This document shows positions 15,391 to 24,920 of a DNA stretch of 64,000 bases, one piece after another. The stretch is from Microscillaceae bacterium. GTDB lineage: Bacteria; Bacteroidota; Bacteroidia; Cytophagales; Microscillaceae. The stretch spans positions 1 to 64,000 of the forward strand of contig JAABSX010000017.1 in assembly GCA_011390205.1 (NCBI GenBank). The letters are read 5' to 3'. The notes beneath the pieces are model-generated. The model was given only the letters and a program-made list of their open reading frames with translations. It made no database searches and was not told the origin of the DNA. Made by a program: the position numbers and the translations under genes. The number at the start of each line of letters is the position of its first letter. The stretch's first letter is position 1.

Positions 15391-15495
15391 AATAAAACAG
15401 TGGTTAGATAAGTTTATTAATTTAGCAATATACCAGCCATCAGTGCATTATTATCTGAGAAATAATGCAGACCAAGTAAGTTTAAGTAGTTGTTT

Positions 15496-15566
15496 AAAAA
15501 AGGCCAAACCTGTGCTCAGAACTTGATGAATGTTTGATAATTCATTCATTAAATTTGGCCTTTTTT
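15496..15566 (-). terminator. Nested hairpin terminator of the DksA-like gene
   Basis: Outer 13-bp arms AAAAAAGGCCAAA (15496-15508) and TTTGGCCTTTTTT (15554-15566) are perfect complements. An inner ATGAATG/CATTCAT hairpin lies inside the 45-base loop. It begins 9 bp past the stop of the leftward DksA-like gene and ends it before scpB. Confidence 0.7.
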
Positions 15567-15574
15567 AGAGGGTT

Positions 15575-15958
15575 TTAGAGTCTATTTCGCTTTGCTTCTA
15601 TGGAGTGTCTGGTATGTGGCACGATTCGTAGCCGCTCTTTTGAAATCAGCTTGCCCGTATCTACACAGATTCCATACGTACCATTTTTGATTCGGACAAT
15701 GGCCATTTCGAGCTGTTGTATAAACTTTTGTAAGCGTGCCGCAAGTTGGTTCATATTTTCTTTTTCGGAGATGTCAGCACTGTCCTCCAGAAGTTTAGAG
15801 CCACCCGTAGTGCCATCTATTCCTTGGTCATTCCTTCTATTAAGACTAGACTTGATGTATGCCAGTTCACTTTTGGATTCTTCTAGTTTTTGGTTGATAA
15901 TTTTTTCAAACTCTTCCAATTCGCTGCTTGAGTATCTTTGTTTTTCCTCACTATTCAT
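15575..15958 (-). CDS. TraR/DksA-family protein
   Basis: A 127-aa DksA/TraR-type protein, expected to bind the RNA polymerase secondary channel. An N-terminal coiled-coil region (about residues 10-90, LEEFEKIINQKLEESKSELAYI) is followed by the C-terminal family block NGTYGICVDTGKLISKERLRIVPHT. Only one cysteine of the zinc-finger remains, as is usual for Bacteroidota members of this group, so it may fold without zinc. The gene has its own promoter (16023-16054) and its own terminator. Confidence 0.9.
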   Translation of the reverse strand: MNSEEKQRYSSSELEEFEKIINQKLEESKSELAYIKSSLNRRNDQGIDGTTGGSKLLEDSADISEKENMNQLAARLQKFIQQLEMAIVRIKNGTYGICVDTGKLISKERLRIVPHTRHSIEAKRNRL

Positions 15959-16270
15959 AAGCCGTGACTTTCAGTTAAATTTTTTTAAGTAAAATAGATT
16001 AAGATTGTGTTATAAATTTTTGCAAAAGTAATCATATTGCTTACAAGTATCAAAGATGTCTTAGAAATTGACAATAATAAACATAAGAAATTATAAATAA
16101 CTTATGCTTGTTTCCTTGTGAAGTGCATCTCACAACGTCCAACAAATCATCTTGCTTAAAATAGAAACATTTGACCTTAAATATATTTTCCTTTATGAAC
16201 GGTTTTTTTGCCGTAGGTGCTATTTTTTAACAGTAAATCTTCAAAAAAGTAAATAAATCTGGGCATTTTT
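15959..16270. other. Intergenic region, about 310 bp
   Basis: It contains the promoter of the DksA-like gene. The rest, up to the stop of the alpha/beta hydrolase at 16271, shows no supported gene; a short leftward frame there is low-complexity and overlaps the hydrolase end. Confidence 0.5.
16023..16054 (-). promoter_or_regulatory. Promoter of the DksA-like gene
   Basis: On the minus strand TTTG (16054-16051), a 20-bp spacer and TACTTTTG (16030-16023) match the Bacteroidota sigma consensus TTTG-N19/20-TAnnTTTG exactly. The predicted transcription start is about 60 bp before the ATG at 15958. Confidence 0.7.
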
Positions 16271-17203
16271 TTATTTTGATAAAAACACAAAAGTGCTTTG
16301 GGCTGTCGTTTCAGGGATTTCTTCCATAGGCACATGCCCTGCATTGTCAAAGACAATAAGTGTATCATTGGGCAGTAAGTCAGAAAAAATCTGGGCATTT
16401 TTGACAGGAATCCAATGGTCTTCTTTTCCCCAAATAATCAGTGTAGGGTTTTTGAGATTGCGGAGTGCTTGGTAGTCAGATTTGGACTCTATCTTGGCCC
16501 GCTCTATGAATGCCTGCCTATTTCCCTCTCTTCTGGTGAGCTCGTAGTACCTATCGATGAGTTCGGGGCTGATTTTACTGGGGTCTGCATAGACCTGCGT
16601 GAGGTTATTTTTGAAAAAGAATCTAGGTGTTACATATCGCACGATTTGATTAAGTACGGGGGTTTTGGCAAGCCTAAATACCCATGGGCGGGCTTTGTCT
16701 GTGGGGATTCCTCCTGCATCTATCAAGACGAGCTTATCCACCTTCTCAGGGTAGGCAAGGGCATATTCCCAAGCGATTTGCCCTCCTAGTGAGTTGCCAC
16801 CTAAGTGAAATTTATTCACATTAAGTTTTACAAGTAGTTTGTCTAAAAAAGACACATAATCCTTGATTTCGTACCTGTTTTGGGGGTCTGGCCCAGTAAG
16901 CCCGAAGGCTGGCAAATCCATGCGAAGGATTTGATATTTGTCTTTGAGCAGCTCAGTCCAGACATCCCAAGTATGCAATGAAGCCCCCGTACCGTGTAAA
17001 AGCACTAAAGTTTCTTTGCCTTTACCCTCCAAGCGGTAATGCACAGGCATGCCTTCTATCTCTACAAAAGCTGATACTCCATTGGCATAGCTTGCCTTAA
17101 GGGTGTCAAGTGAAATATCTGCCCTAAAATGCAGCCCCAGTGCTGCCACCAAAAGCAGCAGCACAGCCAAGAGCAGATTTCGGATAAGTGTAGTTATCTT
17201 CAT
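16271..17203 (-). CDS. Alpha/beta-hydrolase, membrane-anchored or exported
   Basis: A 310-aa alpha/beta-hydrolase. I start it at 17203 (MKITTLIRN), 4 bp after the stop of the preceding gene; a longer in-frame start would run into that gene. Residues 6-24 form an uncleaved anchor or signal segment (LLLAVLLLLVAALGL). The catalytic triad is visible: oxyanion region LLHGTG (69-73), nucleophile Ser138 in GGNSLGG, the Asp in IIWGKEDHWIP, and the His in DNAGHVPMEE. The substrate is unknown. It is the second gene of a likely two-gene unit with the MBL-fold protein at 17208. Confidence 0.88.
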   Translation of the reverse strand: MKITTLIRNLLLAVLLLLVAALGLHFRADISLDTLKASYANGVSAFVEIEGMPVHYRLEGKGKETLVLLHGTGASLHTWDVWTELLKDKYQILRMDLPAFGLTGPDPQNRYEIKDYVSFLDKLLVKLNVNKFHLGGNSLGGQIAWEYALAYPEKVDKLVLIDAGGIPTDKARPWVFRLAKTPVLNQIVRYVTPRFFFKNNLTQVYADPSKISPELIDRYYELTRREGNRQAFIERAKIESKSDYQALRNLKNPTLIIWGKEDHWIPVKNAQIFSDLLPNDTLIVFDNAGHVPMEEIPETTAQSTFVFLSK

Positions 17204-17207
17204 GGGC

Positions 17208-18095
17208 TTATTGATTTTTCTTTTGCCAATAACGCACCAGCCCTGCCACACTCATCCAAGCAGGGTTTGCGGCTTGGTATTGGGCTATTTCTACTGTAGT
17301 CATTTCCATTTCTCTGAGTTTTTCTACGCAGTATTCATCAAACTGCGGAGTCATTTCTTCTATACTTTCTCCTTTATTGAGATGCACTTTCACCCATTGG
17401 GCGAGGTCTTCTATATTTTCTTCTAATTGATTCAAGTGTCCCTCTATATCCGTCACTGCTCCGTAGTGTGTCAGATACATGGCTTTAGGTTTCAAATCAC
17501 GCAAAAGCTGTATAGATTCTTTCCATTGCTCAATATTGATATCAGGTGGTGGGAGGGGGGCTACTACAGGACCATTGCCGATTTGGACACCCGCCACATC
17601 TCCCGTAAAGATGACCTTGTCTATCTCCCAAGCAATGTGATGACTGGCATGCCCGGGGGTGTGATGTGCCGTAAAAGTAAGCCCATCTATCTCTACTTCT
17701 TCTTGGTGAGCAGCCGTAATCATTTGAGATTCAGGGATGGGGTGCATCTCCCCCCAAAGCTCGTCCATTTTATCTTGATAAATTCGTTTGGCTGATTCCA
17801 TTAGTTTGCTTGGGTCTGCCATGTGCCTTACTCCAAAAGGATGCAGGTAAATATTCGCTCCCTGTGCAGCCAATGCCCAAGCCGCCCCTGCATGGTCAAG
17901 GTGAATATGGGTCAGTAATACATTTTTTACATCTTCTATTTTAAACCCCTGCTCTTTGATGGCTTTTGTAAGCTGTGGCAGTGTAGAGTGAGGACCCGTT
18001 TCTATGAGTATCAAACCTGTGTTGCCTTCCAATAAATAAGAGGCAATCGTACAAGCATTGTCTTGGAATATGAGGTCAAGTGTTCTAATCATCAT
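17208..18095 (-). CDS. MBL-fold metallo-hydrolase (glyoxalase II-like)
   Basis: A 295-aa metallo-beta-lactamase-fold protein with the canonical zinc motif HIHLDH at residues 63-68, a downstream His in HHTPGHASHH, the bridging Asp in FTGDVAG, and the last His in LTHYGA. This arrangement is of the glyoxalase II/hydroxyacylglutathione type, though the real thioester or other substrate cannot be inferred. No signal peptide, so cytoplasmic. The alpha/beta-hydrolase gene follows 4 bp later; both are hydrolases and may act on the same compound. Confidence 0.88.
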   Translation of the reverse strand: MMIRTLDLIFQDNACTIASYLLEGNTGLILIETGPHSTLPQLTKAIKEQGFKIEDVKNVLLTHIHLDHAGAAWALAAQGANIYLHPFGVRHMADPSKLMESAKRIYQDKMDELWGEMHPIPESQMITAAHQEEVEIDGLTFTAHHTPGHASHHIAWEIDKVIFTGDVAGVQIGNGPVVAPLPPPDINIEQWKESIQLLRDLKPKAMYLTHYGAVTDIEGHLNQLEENIEDLAQWVKVHLNKGESIEEMTPQFDEYCVEKLREMEMTTVEIAQYQAANPAWMSVAGLVRYWQKKNQ

Positions 18096-18767
18096 TTATT
18101 GATTTAATATTGGGTGCTTTCCCAAAGAATTGATTTAATATATATTTGACAAAACTAAGAAATTTATTAAATTTATCTAGTTTTATGTCTTACAATCCAG
18201 CATAAACTGAGTCAAAAAGGAATTAAAATCCACCATGGGGAATTAAAAAAAGTCTTGCTTTCTAAAATTTGTTTTGGAAATGAATAATTCTAAAGAGTGT
18301 TTTATACCAAGAGGGATTTTATCTTTGTGGAAATATCGCCCTACAAAAGATAAAGGAGGTATGAGCGGGGATGCTCATTTAACCTCCAATATCCTTCAAC
18401 CAGCTATGTGAAACAAAATTAGGGGAAACTTTCTAAAAAACAAAAAATGCACAAAAAAAATACTAAATTTTTGCTCTAAATTGTGTTGATTTGCCCTGAC
18501 TCAAAAAAATCAAAACAAGGCGGACCCAATGCTAAAAGTAATGCTAAACTACAGAGATTTCATTCAAAGAAAGTTGTTTTATAGTTTGATAAAGCTTTTT
18601 GCCAAAAAAGTGCTACTTTACAGGCCTTAGAACCCATAAGATGTGCTCATAATATGCACAGAATTTGTAAGCCCTTAGCTTGAAGTATAAACTGAAAAGA
18701 CAAAAGCTGAAATCTCTTGAAGAGCCAGAAGTACAAGCTACTTCACATAGAAATTAAACTATCAAAG
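18096..18767. other. Long upstream region of the propeller-SpoIIE gene (about 670 bp)
   Basis: This non-coding stretch holds the promoter of the leftward MBL gene and the leader of the rightward SpoIIE gene. Apart from the hairpin pair at 18318-18387 and a weak TTAGCTTG box near 18674, I see no gene. It is unusually long for this tightly packed genome. Confidence 0.5.
18318..18387. ncRNA. Two adjacent hairpins, candidate structured RNA
   Basis: First hairpin: TTTATCTTT (18318-18326) pairs with AAAGATAAA (18346-18354), extended inward by GTGG/CCTAC-type pairs with one bulge. Second hairpin, directly adjoining: GGAGGT-ATGAGC (18355-18366) pairs with GCTCAT (18373-18378) and ACCTCC (18382-18387) around a GGGGAT loop. 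No coding frame explains them. They could be a leader element, a small RNA, or a terminator of an unseen transcript. Strand is unresolved. Confidence 0.3.
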
Positions 18768-21700
18768 ATGCTATACATCAAAAAAAACAAGTGTAAATTA
18801 ATTTATCAAAGAAAACAAGCACGGGCATGGGCTTTCGCTTCTAAACTCTGTGGGCTTCTCTTTTTGATGTATATGTATGCCCTTAGTGCTTCTGCACAGA
18901 TAAACGAGAAAATGTTTGTAGAAAATTATTCTCCACAACAATACAGAGCAGCCATACAAAACTGGGCAATCGTACAAGATTTGAGGGGTATTTTGTATAT
19001 CGCCAATGACCGAGGTGTCTTAGAATATGATGGGCAAAAGTGGATTTTGATACAGACTAGCAATCAATCTGCTGTCAGGTCTCTTTCTATGGACAAAGAA
19101 GGAAGGGTCTATGTAGGGGGCTCAGATGAGTTTGGGGTGCTTGTGCCCAATGAGAGGGGAGAAACCGAATATTTATCCCTCATCGAAAATATCCCTGATG
19201 AGCAAAAAAAATTTGGAGATGTATGGACCACCCAAGTTACTTCACAAGGGGTCTGCTTTCAGACAGATCAATACTTATTTCTGTATCATCCCGAACGAAA
19301 CATCTTCACGGTCATTCCTGCTTTTGAGGAGTCTTATTTTTTCTTGACATTCTGGATACAAGATAAACTCTATGTCTTTGACCAAGAGTACGGGCTTTAC
19401 CAGCTTGAGAGTGGTCTGCTAAAACTTGTCAGAGGAGGCAAACAACTCAAAGGAAAACGCATTTATGCCATGATTTCACACCAAGAAGATGCGTTTTTGC
19501 TAGGAACTTACCAGTCGGGCTTGTTGCGTTATAGCCCCAATGCTGAAAATCAAGACAGTCTTATCGTGCCTTTTAAGACGGAAGCAGACCGTTATATCAT
19601 AGAAAAACAACTCTACAGTGCCACAGAGCTTCCCTCAGGAGAGATAGCCCTCTGCACAAGGGCAGGAGGGGTGGTTATCATCAGCAAAGATGGAAAACTC
19701 CACGAAATCATAGACCAAGGTCAAGGAATTGCAGACAATAATGTGCATTATGCTTTTGTGAGCAGAGAGGGTATTTTATGGCTTGCCCTTGACAATGGTA
19801 TTAGCAAAGTGGATTACTTCTCACCCATTCGATTCTGGAATGAAACACACGGGCTCAGAGGCACTATCAAAGATGTGTGTTTTTTTAACAAAACACTGTA
19901 TGTAGCAACTTCATTGGGCGTTTTTTATAGAAAAAACCATCAGTTTTATCCTATTCAAGGCATCAGCACACAGGCGTGGAGTCTGCTTGATTTCAAACCT
20001 AAGGAAGGGAAAAATTTCCTATTGGTAGGCAGTAACCAAGGTGTATTTAAAATAGAAGGCGATGTGGCTTTTCCTGTATATCTTACCAAACGTACTGCGG
20101 CCCTCAAGCTATATGAATCTCCAAGCCAACAAGGGATACTCTATGTGGGGCTGAAAGGAGGATTGGCACGCATGCGCCATGGGAAGAATGGCTGGATAGA
20201 CATAGAACAAATATCTCCCATCAAATCTGAAATCTATAGCATTGCAGAAGAAAAACCAGGGGTTTTGTGGCTCGGAACTTTTATAGAAGGAGTCATCAGG
20301 GCAGAGCTAAACCCCAATTATGCCTTGGCAAAGCTCAAAAATTTCGGATTGGCAGAAGGCTTGCCCTCTTTGAGAGGCTGCCAAGTCTATCGTATTCAAG
20401 ATAAAATCTATGTAGGCACAGCCAAAGGGCTTTATGCTTTCTCTTCTTCTAAACAAATGCTCAAACCTACACAAGATTTTAGTAAAAATCTAGCCTTTGA
20501 AAACTATGGCATTCACAGCCTTGTGGTAGATGCACAGCAGAATGTATGGGTAGCCGATACCGATAACCAATCACAATACATAGGTGTGGCACGCAGGCAG
20601 GGCAATCAGAGATACCAATGGGAAGACCATCTCCTGAGAAGTTTGCCAGAGTTTAATGAAATTATACTGCACGTAGATTCTACCCTGCAAACTTGGATAG
20701 GAGGCTCTGAGGGTCTTTTTAGATACAAAGCACAAGATACCCTGCATTTTAAATCTGATTTTAAAGTGCTTATCCGCAAGATTACATTGAAAGAAGACTC
20801 TCTTATCTTTGGAGGAAGTTTTTATGATAAATTAGACAGAATCCCCGTTGCCAGTCAGGCACAGACCAAAAGCATCAAACATATTTTTGAATATGCAGAC
20901 AACAATTCTATCGAGTTTTATGTGTCAGCTCCTTTTTTCCGTAAAAGCGATGCCACAGAATACCGCTATCGCTTAGAAGAAAGAAACCCTACATGGGTAG
21001 AATGGCTGCTGACAGGCACAAAAACACCCCAATGGAGTGTCTGGACAAAAGAAACCAAACGCCAATATACCAATCTCAGAGAGGGCACATATGTGTTCTA
21101 TGCTCAAGCCCGAAATATAGAAGGGCTTAGCAGTGAGGTCATTGCGTTTAGGTTTGAAATCTCACCACCTTGGTACAGAAGCTTACTGGCTTACATTGCT
21201 TACATCATCTTGGGCTTGCTCGCCGTAGGGGGAGGGGTGCGGTTCTATACTATGCGTTTGCGAAGACAAAAAAGGCAGCTAGAGCAGGTAATACTGGCAC
21301 GCACCTTAGAGATTAGCCAAAAAAATGAAGTACTCTCTAATCAACAAGCCGAGATTTTACAGCAAGCCGAAGACCTCCGCCAAGCCAATGTCGCTATCTT
21401 AGAGCAGAGTCAGGAGCTAGTACACCAAAACCAAGAAATAACCTCAAGCATCAATTATGCCCGCCGAATACAAGAATCTATGCTTCCACAAATGGCAGAG
21501 ATTCAGAGAGCATTTCCTGAGTCATTCATTATTTATGAGCCAAGAGACATCGTAAGCGGAGATTTTTATTGGTTTGTAGAGACACCCCTAGAGCCACGCT
21601 ACACCAAAGAACCAAACCTATCGGGTACGCCTTCTATATTCAGAGGTTTTGCAAAAGGTAAAAAAATCATCGCCGCCGTAGATTGTACGGGGCACGGGGT

Positions 21701-22274
21701 GCCAGGGGCTTTTATGTCTATGTTAGGAGATGCATATCTGTCCCAAATTATCAACTCCGAAGGCATTACACAGCCCCAGCTTATCTTGAAAGAACTAGAC
21801 AACTATGTAAAAAGTGGGCTAAAGCAAAAAGAAACTGCCAATTTAGACGGAATGGATATGACCATCTGTGTGATAGATCCTAACCTCCATACGCTTTCTT
21901 TTGCGGGGGCTAAAAATCCGCTGATTTATATACAAGATGGTGAGCTGCACCATATCAGAGGGGATAAAGTCGGAATCGGAGGATTCGTATTTGATGATAG
22001 GGAAGAAAAAGAGTTTACGAGGCACGTCATCTCACTAGACAAGCCCACATGGTTTTATCTTTTTTCAGACGGATATCAAGATCAGTTTGGAGGAGAAAGA
22101 GGAAAGAAGTTTATGATAAAACACCTTAAAGAACTTCTGCTAGAGCATCACCAAAAACCGATGCAAGAGCAGTCTCTTCTGCTAAAAGAAGCCATTGTGG
22201 AGTGGATGCGGGGCTATCAACAAGTAGATGATATTTTGATATTTGGGGCTTATCTTGACCCTGATAATCTTTAA
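18768..22274 (+). CDS. Two-component-propeller / triple-tyrosine sensor with SpoIIE (PPM) phosphatase output
   Basis: A protein of 1168 aa from the ATG at 18768; an in-frame TTG at 18717 would add 17 residues before the signal peptide. Order of parts: a signal segment (ASKLCGLLFLMYMYALSASAQ); about 700 residues of beta-propeller repeats with Reg_prop-like phrases (GILWLALDNGISKVD, GVLWLGTF, QNVWVADT); a Y_Y_Y-type domain (YRYRLEERNP, LREGTYVFYAQARN); one membrane helix (LLAYIAYIILGLLAVGGGV); a Gln-rich signalling coiled coil; and a SpoIIE serine/threonine phosphatase domain. The last shows the metal-site Asps in EPRDIVSGDFYW, AAVDCTGHGVPGAF and LFSDGYQDQFGG. It should sense something outside and dephosphorylate a cytoplasmic phosphoprotein; the SiaC-like proteins in this window are plausible targets. 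Confidence 0.9.
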   Translation: MLYIKKNKCKLIYQRKQARAWAFASKLCGLLFLMYMYALSASAQINEKMFVENYSPQQYRAAIQNWAIVQDLRGILYIANDRGVLEYDGQKWILIQTSNQSAVRSLSMDKEGRVYVGGSDEFGVLVPNERGETEYLSLIENIPDEQKKFGDVWTTQVTSQGVCFQTDQYLFLYHPERNIFTVIPAFEESYFFLTFWIQDKLYVFDQEYGLYQLESGLLKLVRGGKQLKGKRIYAMISHQEDAFLLGTYQSGLLRYSPNAENQDSLIVPFKTEADRYIIEKQLYSATELPSGEIALCTRAGGVVIISKDGKLHEIIDQGQGIADNNVHYAFVSREGILWLALDNGISKVDYFSPIRFWNETHGLRGTIKDVCFFNKTLYVATSLGVFYRKNHQFYPIQGISTQAWSLLDFKPKEGKNFLLVGSNQGVFKIEGDVAFPVYLTKRTAALKLYESPSQQGILYVGLKGGLARMRHGKNGWIDIEQISPIKSEIYSIAEEKPGVLWLGTFIEGVIRAELNPNYALAKLKNFGLAEGLPSLRGCQVYRIQDKIYVGTAKGLYAFSSSKQMLKPTQDFSKNLAFENYGIHSLVVDAQQNVWVADTDNQSQYIGVARRQGNQRYQWEDHLLRSLPEFNEIILHVDSTLQTWIGGSEGLFRYKAQDTLHFKSDFKVLIRKITLKEDSLIFGGSFYDKLDRIPVASQAQTKSIKHIFEYADNNSIEFYVSAPFFRKSDATEYRYRLEERNPTWVEWLLTGTKTPQWSVWTKETKRQYTNLREGTYVFYAQARNIEGLSSEVIAFRFEISPPWYRSLLAYIAYIILGLLAVGGGVRFYTMRLRRQKRQLEQVILARTLEISQKNEVLSNQQAEILQQAEDLRQANVAILEQSQELVHQNQEITSSINYARRIQESMLPQMAEIQRAFPESFIIYEPRDIVSGDFYWFVETPLEPRYTKEPNLSGTPSIFRGFAKGKKIIAAVDCTGHGVPGAFMSMLGDAYLSQIINSEGITQPQLILKELDNYVKSGLKQKETANLDGMDMTICVIDPNLHTLSFAGAKNPLIYIQDGELHHIRGDKVGIGGFVFDDREEKEFTRHVISLDKPTWFYLFSDGYQDQFGGERGKKFMIKHLKELLLEHHQKPMQEQSLLLKEAIVEWMRGYQQVDDILIFGAYLDPDNL

Positions 22275-22307
22275 AACAAGTCTGTTGTCTTGGCATTCTA
22301 AATTTTG

Positions 22308-22345
22308 TTTGGGCAAGGTGCTTTCTAGGAAAGGCCTTGCCCAAA
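22308..22345. terminator. Terminator between SpoIIE gene and convergent MBL gene
   Basis: An 11-bp perfect inverted repeat, TTTGGGCAAGG / CCTTGCCCAAA, with a 16-base loop, midway between two convergent stop codons. T-rich and A-rich flanks suggest use from both sides. Confidence 0.65.
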
Positions 22346-22375
22346 TTGTTGCTTGTGCCTATCATTTTTTACAAG

Positions 22376-23371
22376 CTATTGTTTTGCTAGGCAAGAGGCT
22401 TGGTTTTCCTGAAAATGCCAGATTCCTTGGGTATTTTCCTCTTCTAAAATAGCATTTTCTGAAATCAGCACATCCAAATAGCCCAAGGTCATCGCAAAGG
22501 CTGCAAACTGAAATACAGGGGTGGTTTCTTTGTAAAGTTTTTCGGAGATGGTAAATAAATCATGGTATCCCTCTCGCACCAATGCCAGACATTCCTCCTT
22601 GCGCTGGTGTATTCTGTTTACTTGCTGAGTAATCAAGGGCTGAGGCTGTGTGAAGATTTCTCCGTGTCCAGGAAATACCTTATCTACTGGCAATGCAGCT
22701 ATTTTTTGGTAGCTTTCTAGCATCATCGGAAGCCCTCTGACACGTTCTGTGCCCTCCAAAGCCCGTTCTATCACTGCCACAGGCGTAATATACATAAGCA
22801 TATCAGCAGAGATAAGCCACTCATAATCAGGCTGATAAAAACAAGTCTGGGTGATGGCATGCCCTGGTGTATGTATTACCTCCCAATCTGCTCCCCCTAG
22901 TTTTAGGGTATCTCCGATTCCAAAAGTTTTGATTCTATCGGCGGGCACTGAGTCCCAGAAGTGAGGCATTACGTTCATTCCTTGCAAGATTCGCCTTGTA
23001 ACCTCTTGGGGGCTTCCTCCCTTTTGCCATACTTCATTGATAAATTGGGAGCGGCTGTCCCACTGTGTCTGCATGTCTAAAGCCCAAGGATAGACGAGCT
23101 CAGACACCCAGATTTCGGCATTGGTTTCTCTGGCGATTCTTCCAGACATCCCGATATGGTCCACGTGGGCATGCGTGATAAAAACTTTCTTGATATCAGT
23201 GATGTGCAGCCCGTGCTGGGCTAGTTCAGCTTCTAGGGCTTTCCAGACCTTGTCTGATTTTTCACCGCAATCTACCAAAATGGGTTCGGGTTCTAAGAAA
23301 AGATAAGCATTGACCGTGTTCATCGCAAACTCCGTGGGCAATACCAATCGAATGGGTTCTTGGGACATCAT
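22376..23371 (-). CDS. MBL-fold metallo-hydrolase
   Basis: A 331-aa cytoplasmic metallo-beta-lactamase-fold protein with the zinc motif HAHVDH at residues 67-72, the His in VIHTPGHAITQ, the Asp in LISADML, and the last His in PGHGEIF. After the catalytic core it has the C-terminal helical region (QQVNRIHQRKEECLALVREG) typical of LACTB2-like or glyoxalase-II-like proteins. These can be thioesterases or nucleases; I cannot decide. It stands alone. Confidence 0.85.
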   Translation of the reverse strand: MMSQEPIRLVLPTEFAMNTVNAYLFLEPEPILVDCGEKSDKVWKALEAELAQHGLHITDIKKVFITHAHVDHIGMSGRIARETNAEIWVSELVYPWALDMQTQWDSRSQFINEVWQKGGSPQEVTRRILQGMNVMPHFWDSVPADRIKTFGIGDTLKLGGADWEVIHTPGHAITQTCFYQPDYEWLISADMLMYITPVAVIERALEGTERVRGLPMMLESYQKIAALPVDKVFPGHGEIFTQPQPLITQQVNRIHQRKEECLALVREGYHDLFTISEKLYKETTPVFQFAAFAMTLGYLDVLISENAILEEENTQGIWHFQENQASCLAKQ

Positions 23372-23667
23372 AAAAATGGTTTAAATATTTTTTAATTCAT
23401 AATTTTATTTACCAAACTGCTTTGCTGTGGCAGATTTGGTGAGGGTTCAAATTTAGTGTTTTTAAGAGGTTTTCTTGGGTGGGAGTCGGAAAATATCTGA
23501 AGAGAGGTACTTATGTCAGTTTTTAGGGATGTAAGACTTGGTGAGGGTGGAGTATTTTTCCTAATTGTTGTCGATTTTATTGGGTGATTTTGAAGAAATT
23601 AAAGTATTTTGCAAGATTGGCTGCTTTCTCGCAGACAAGCATTGGCTTTCAGTTTTTATTATAGCAT

Positions 23668-24804
23668 ATGAGTGATAAACCCTTACAAATCCCTGTTCAT
23701 ATCAATCTGACATTGACCTTGTTTGGATTGGTACTATTTTTTTACGTTTTGGTGATTGGCGAAGCTATCTTAATCCCGCTTGCCTTTTCTTTTGTACTTT
23801 CTATTTTTTTGTATCCGCTTTGCAAGTGGTTTGAGCGGTATTTGCCTCGTTGGTTGTCTATTCTGGTTTGTCTGCTACTGGTGATTTTGGTTTTTACGGT
23901 GCTGATTTCTATGATTTATGGAAATCTGCTCACCTTCTCTGATGATTTTCCTCAGATGAAAGAAAGAACCCTAGAGCTGATTAATTCTACCCAGGCAGCC
24001 TTTGAGCAGCAGTTTCATATCACCCAAGAGAATCAACTGGCTTGGCTTAATCGTAACCTGAGCGATTTCGTGCAAGCAGGAACAGGCGTTTTGAACGGCA
24101 TAGTAAACTCCACGAGTACTTTTGTTACTTATATTTTGCTTGTGCCAATTTATACTTTTTTTATGCTCTCGTATCGGGATATTTTCAAAGAATTTATCAA
24201 GCGAGTCATTGAGGATGAGGCACTTGAAGAAAAAGTAATACTCATTGAAGAGCAGATTGTTACGGTGATTCAGAGTTATATCACGGGTTTGGTTACGGTG
24301 ATTTTGATTGTAACTGTGCTCAACGTGATGGGGCTGTGGGTGATTGGTATTCAGCATGCGATGTTTTTTGGTGGTTTGGCAGCCTTGCTGACCATTATTC
24401 CCTACATTGGTGTTTTTTTGGGTTCACTCTTGCCGATTTTGTATGCTTTGGTGATGACAGACAGTATTTTTTATCCTGTGGCTGTGTTGGTTTGGTTTCA
24501 GATAGTGCAAGGTTTAGAAGGCAATTTTATCACGCCCAACATTGTAGGCTCGCAAGTAAGTCTGAATCCGTTGGTAGCGATTTTAGCCCTGCTTGTGGGT
24601 GCTTTGGTTTGGGGCGTGCCAGGTATGATTTTGTTTACACCACTTACCGCCATGCTCAAAGTCATACTAGACAATGTGCCCGCACTTGCTCCTTACGGTT
24701 ACTTATTGAGTGAGGGAGATAAAAAACCAAAACTTGCCTCAGACAAAAAGAAAGGCTGGTTTTTTTGGAAGCGTAAATCGGATTCAGCCATAGAGGGTGA
24801 CTAA
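23668..24804 (+). CDS. AI-2E family (PerM/UPF0118) transporter
   Basis: A 378-aa polytopic inner-membrane protein with the AI-2E/PerM layout. There are paired N-terminal helices (LTLTLFGLVLFFYVLVIGEAILIPL), a periplasmic or cytoplasmic helical middle domain (residues about 95-145), and then several helices with IPYIGVFLGSLLPI and the family motif GNFITPNIVGSQVSLNPLVA. Some members export small signals or sodium; substrate is unknown here. A basic tail follows the last helix. It stands alone upstream of lhgO. Confidence 0.88.
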   Translation: MSDKPLQIPVHINLTLTLFGLVLFFYVLVIGEAILIPLAFSFVLSIFLYPLCKWFERYLPRWLSILVCLLLVILVFTVLISMIYGNLLTFSDDFPQMKERTLELINSTQAAFEQQFHITQENQLAWLNRNLSDFVQAGTGVLNGIVNSTSTFVTYILLVPIYTFFMLSYRDIFKEFIKRVIEDEALEEKVILIEEQIVTVIQSYITGLVTVILIVTVLNVMGLWVIGIQHAMFFGGLAALLTIIPYIGVFLGSLLPILYALVMTDSIFYPVAVLVWFQIVQGLEGNFITPNIVGSQVSLNPLVAILALLVGALVWGVPGMILFTPLTAMLKVILDNVPALAPYGYLLSEGDKKPKLASDKKKGWFFWKRKSDSAIEGD

Positions 24805-24920
24805 TTTAAGACCTCTTAGTTCTGTAGAGGCAAATTCACCAGCCAAAACAAAAATACATCACTGTTTATTCCTAGCCAAAGTTTATTTTTGTATTTTATT
24901 TATGTAGAAATCACTGACTC

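Noticed and set aside
15600-15660. Loss of zinc-finger cysteines in the DksA-like protein as an anomaly
   Set aside because: A single remaining cysteine is usual for this subgroup in Bacteroidota as I know it, so it is not a special finding.
16177-16398. Leftward frame of 73 codons at the end of the alpha/beta-hydrolase
   Set aside because: It runs through the hydrolase end in another frame, has a low-complexity composition and no family pattern.
23430-23460. GGTTCAAAT-like tRNA T-loop
   Set aside because: No matching acceptor stem or anticodon arm surrounds it, and no other tRNA was found in the gaps.
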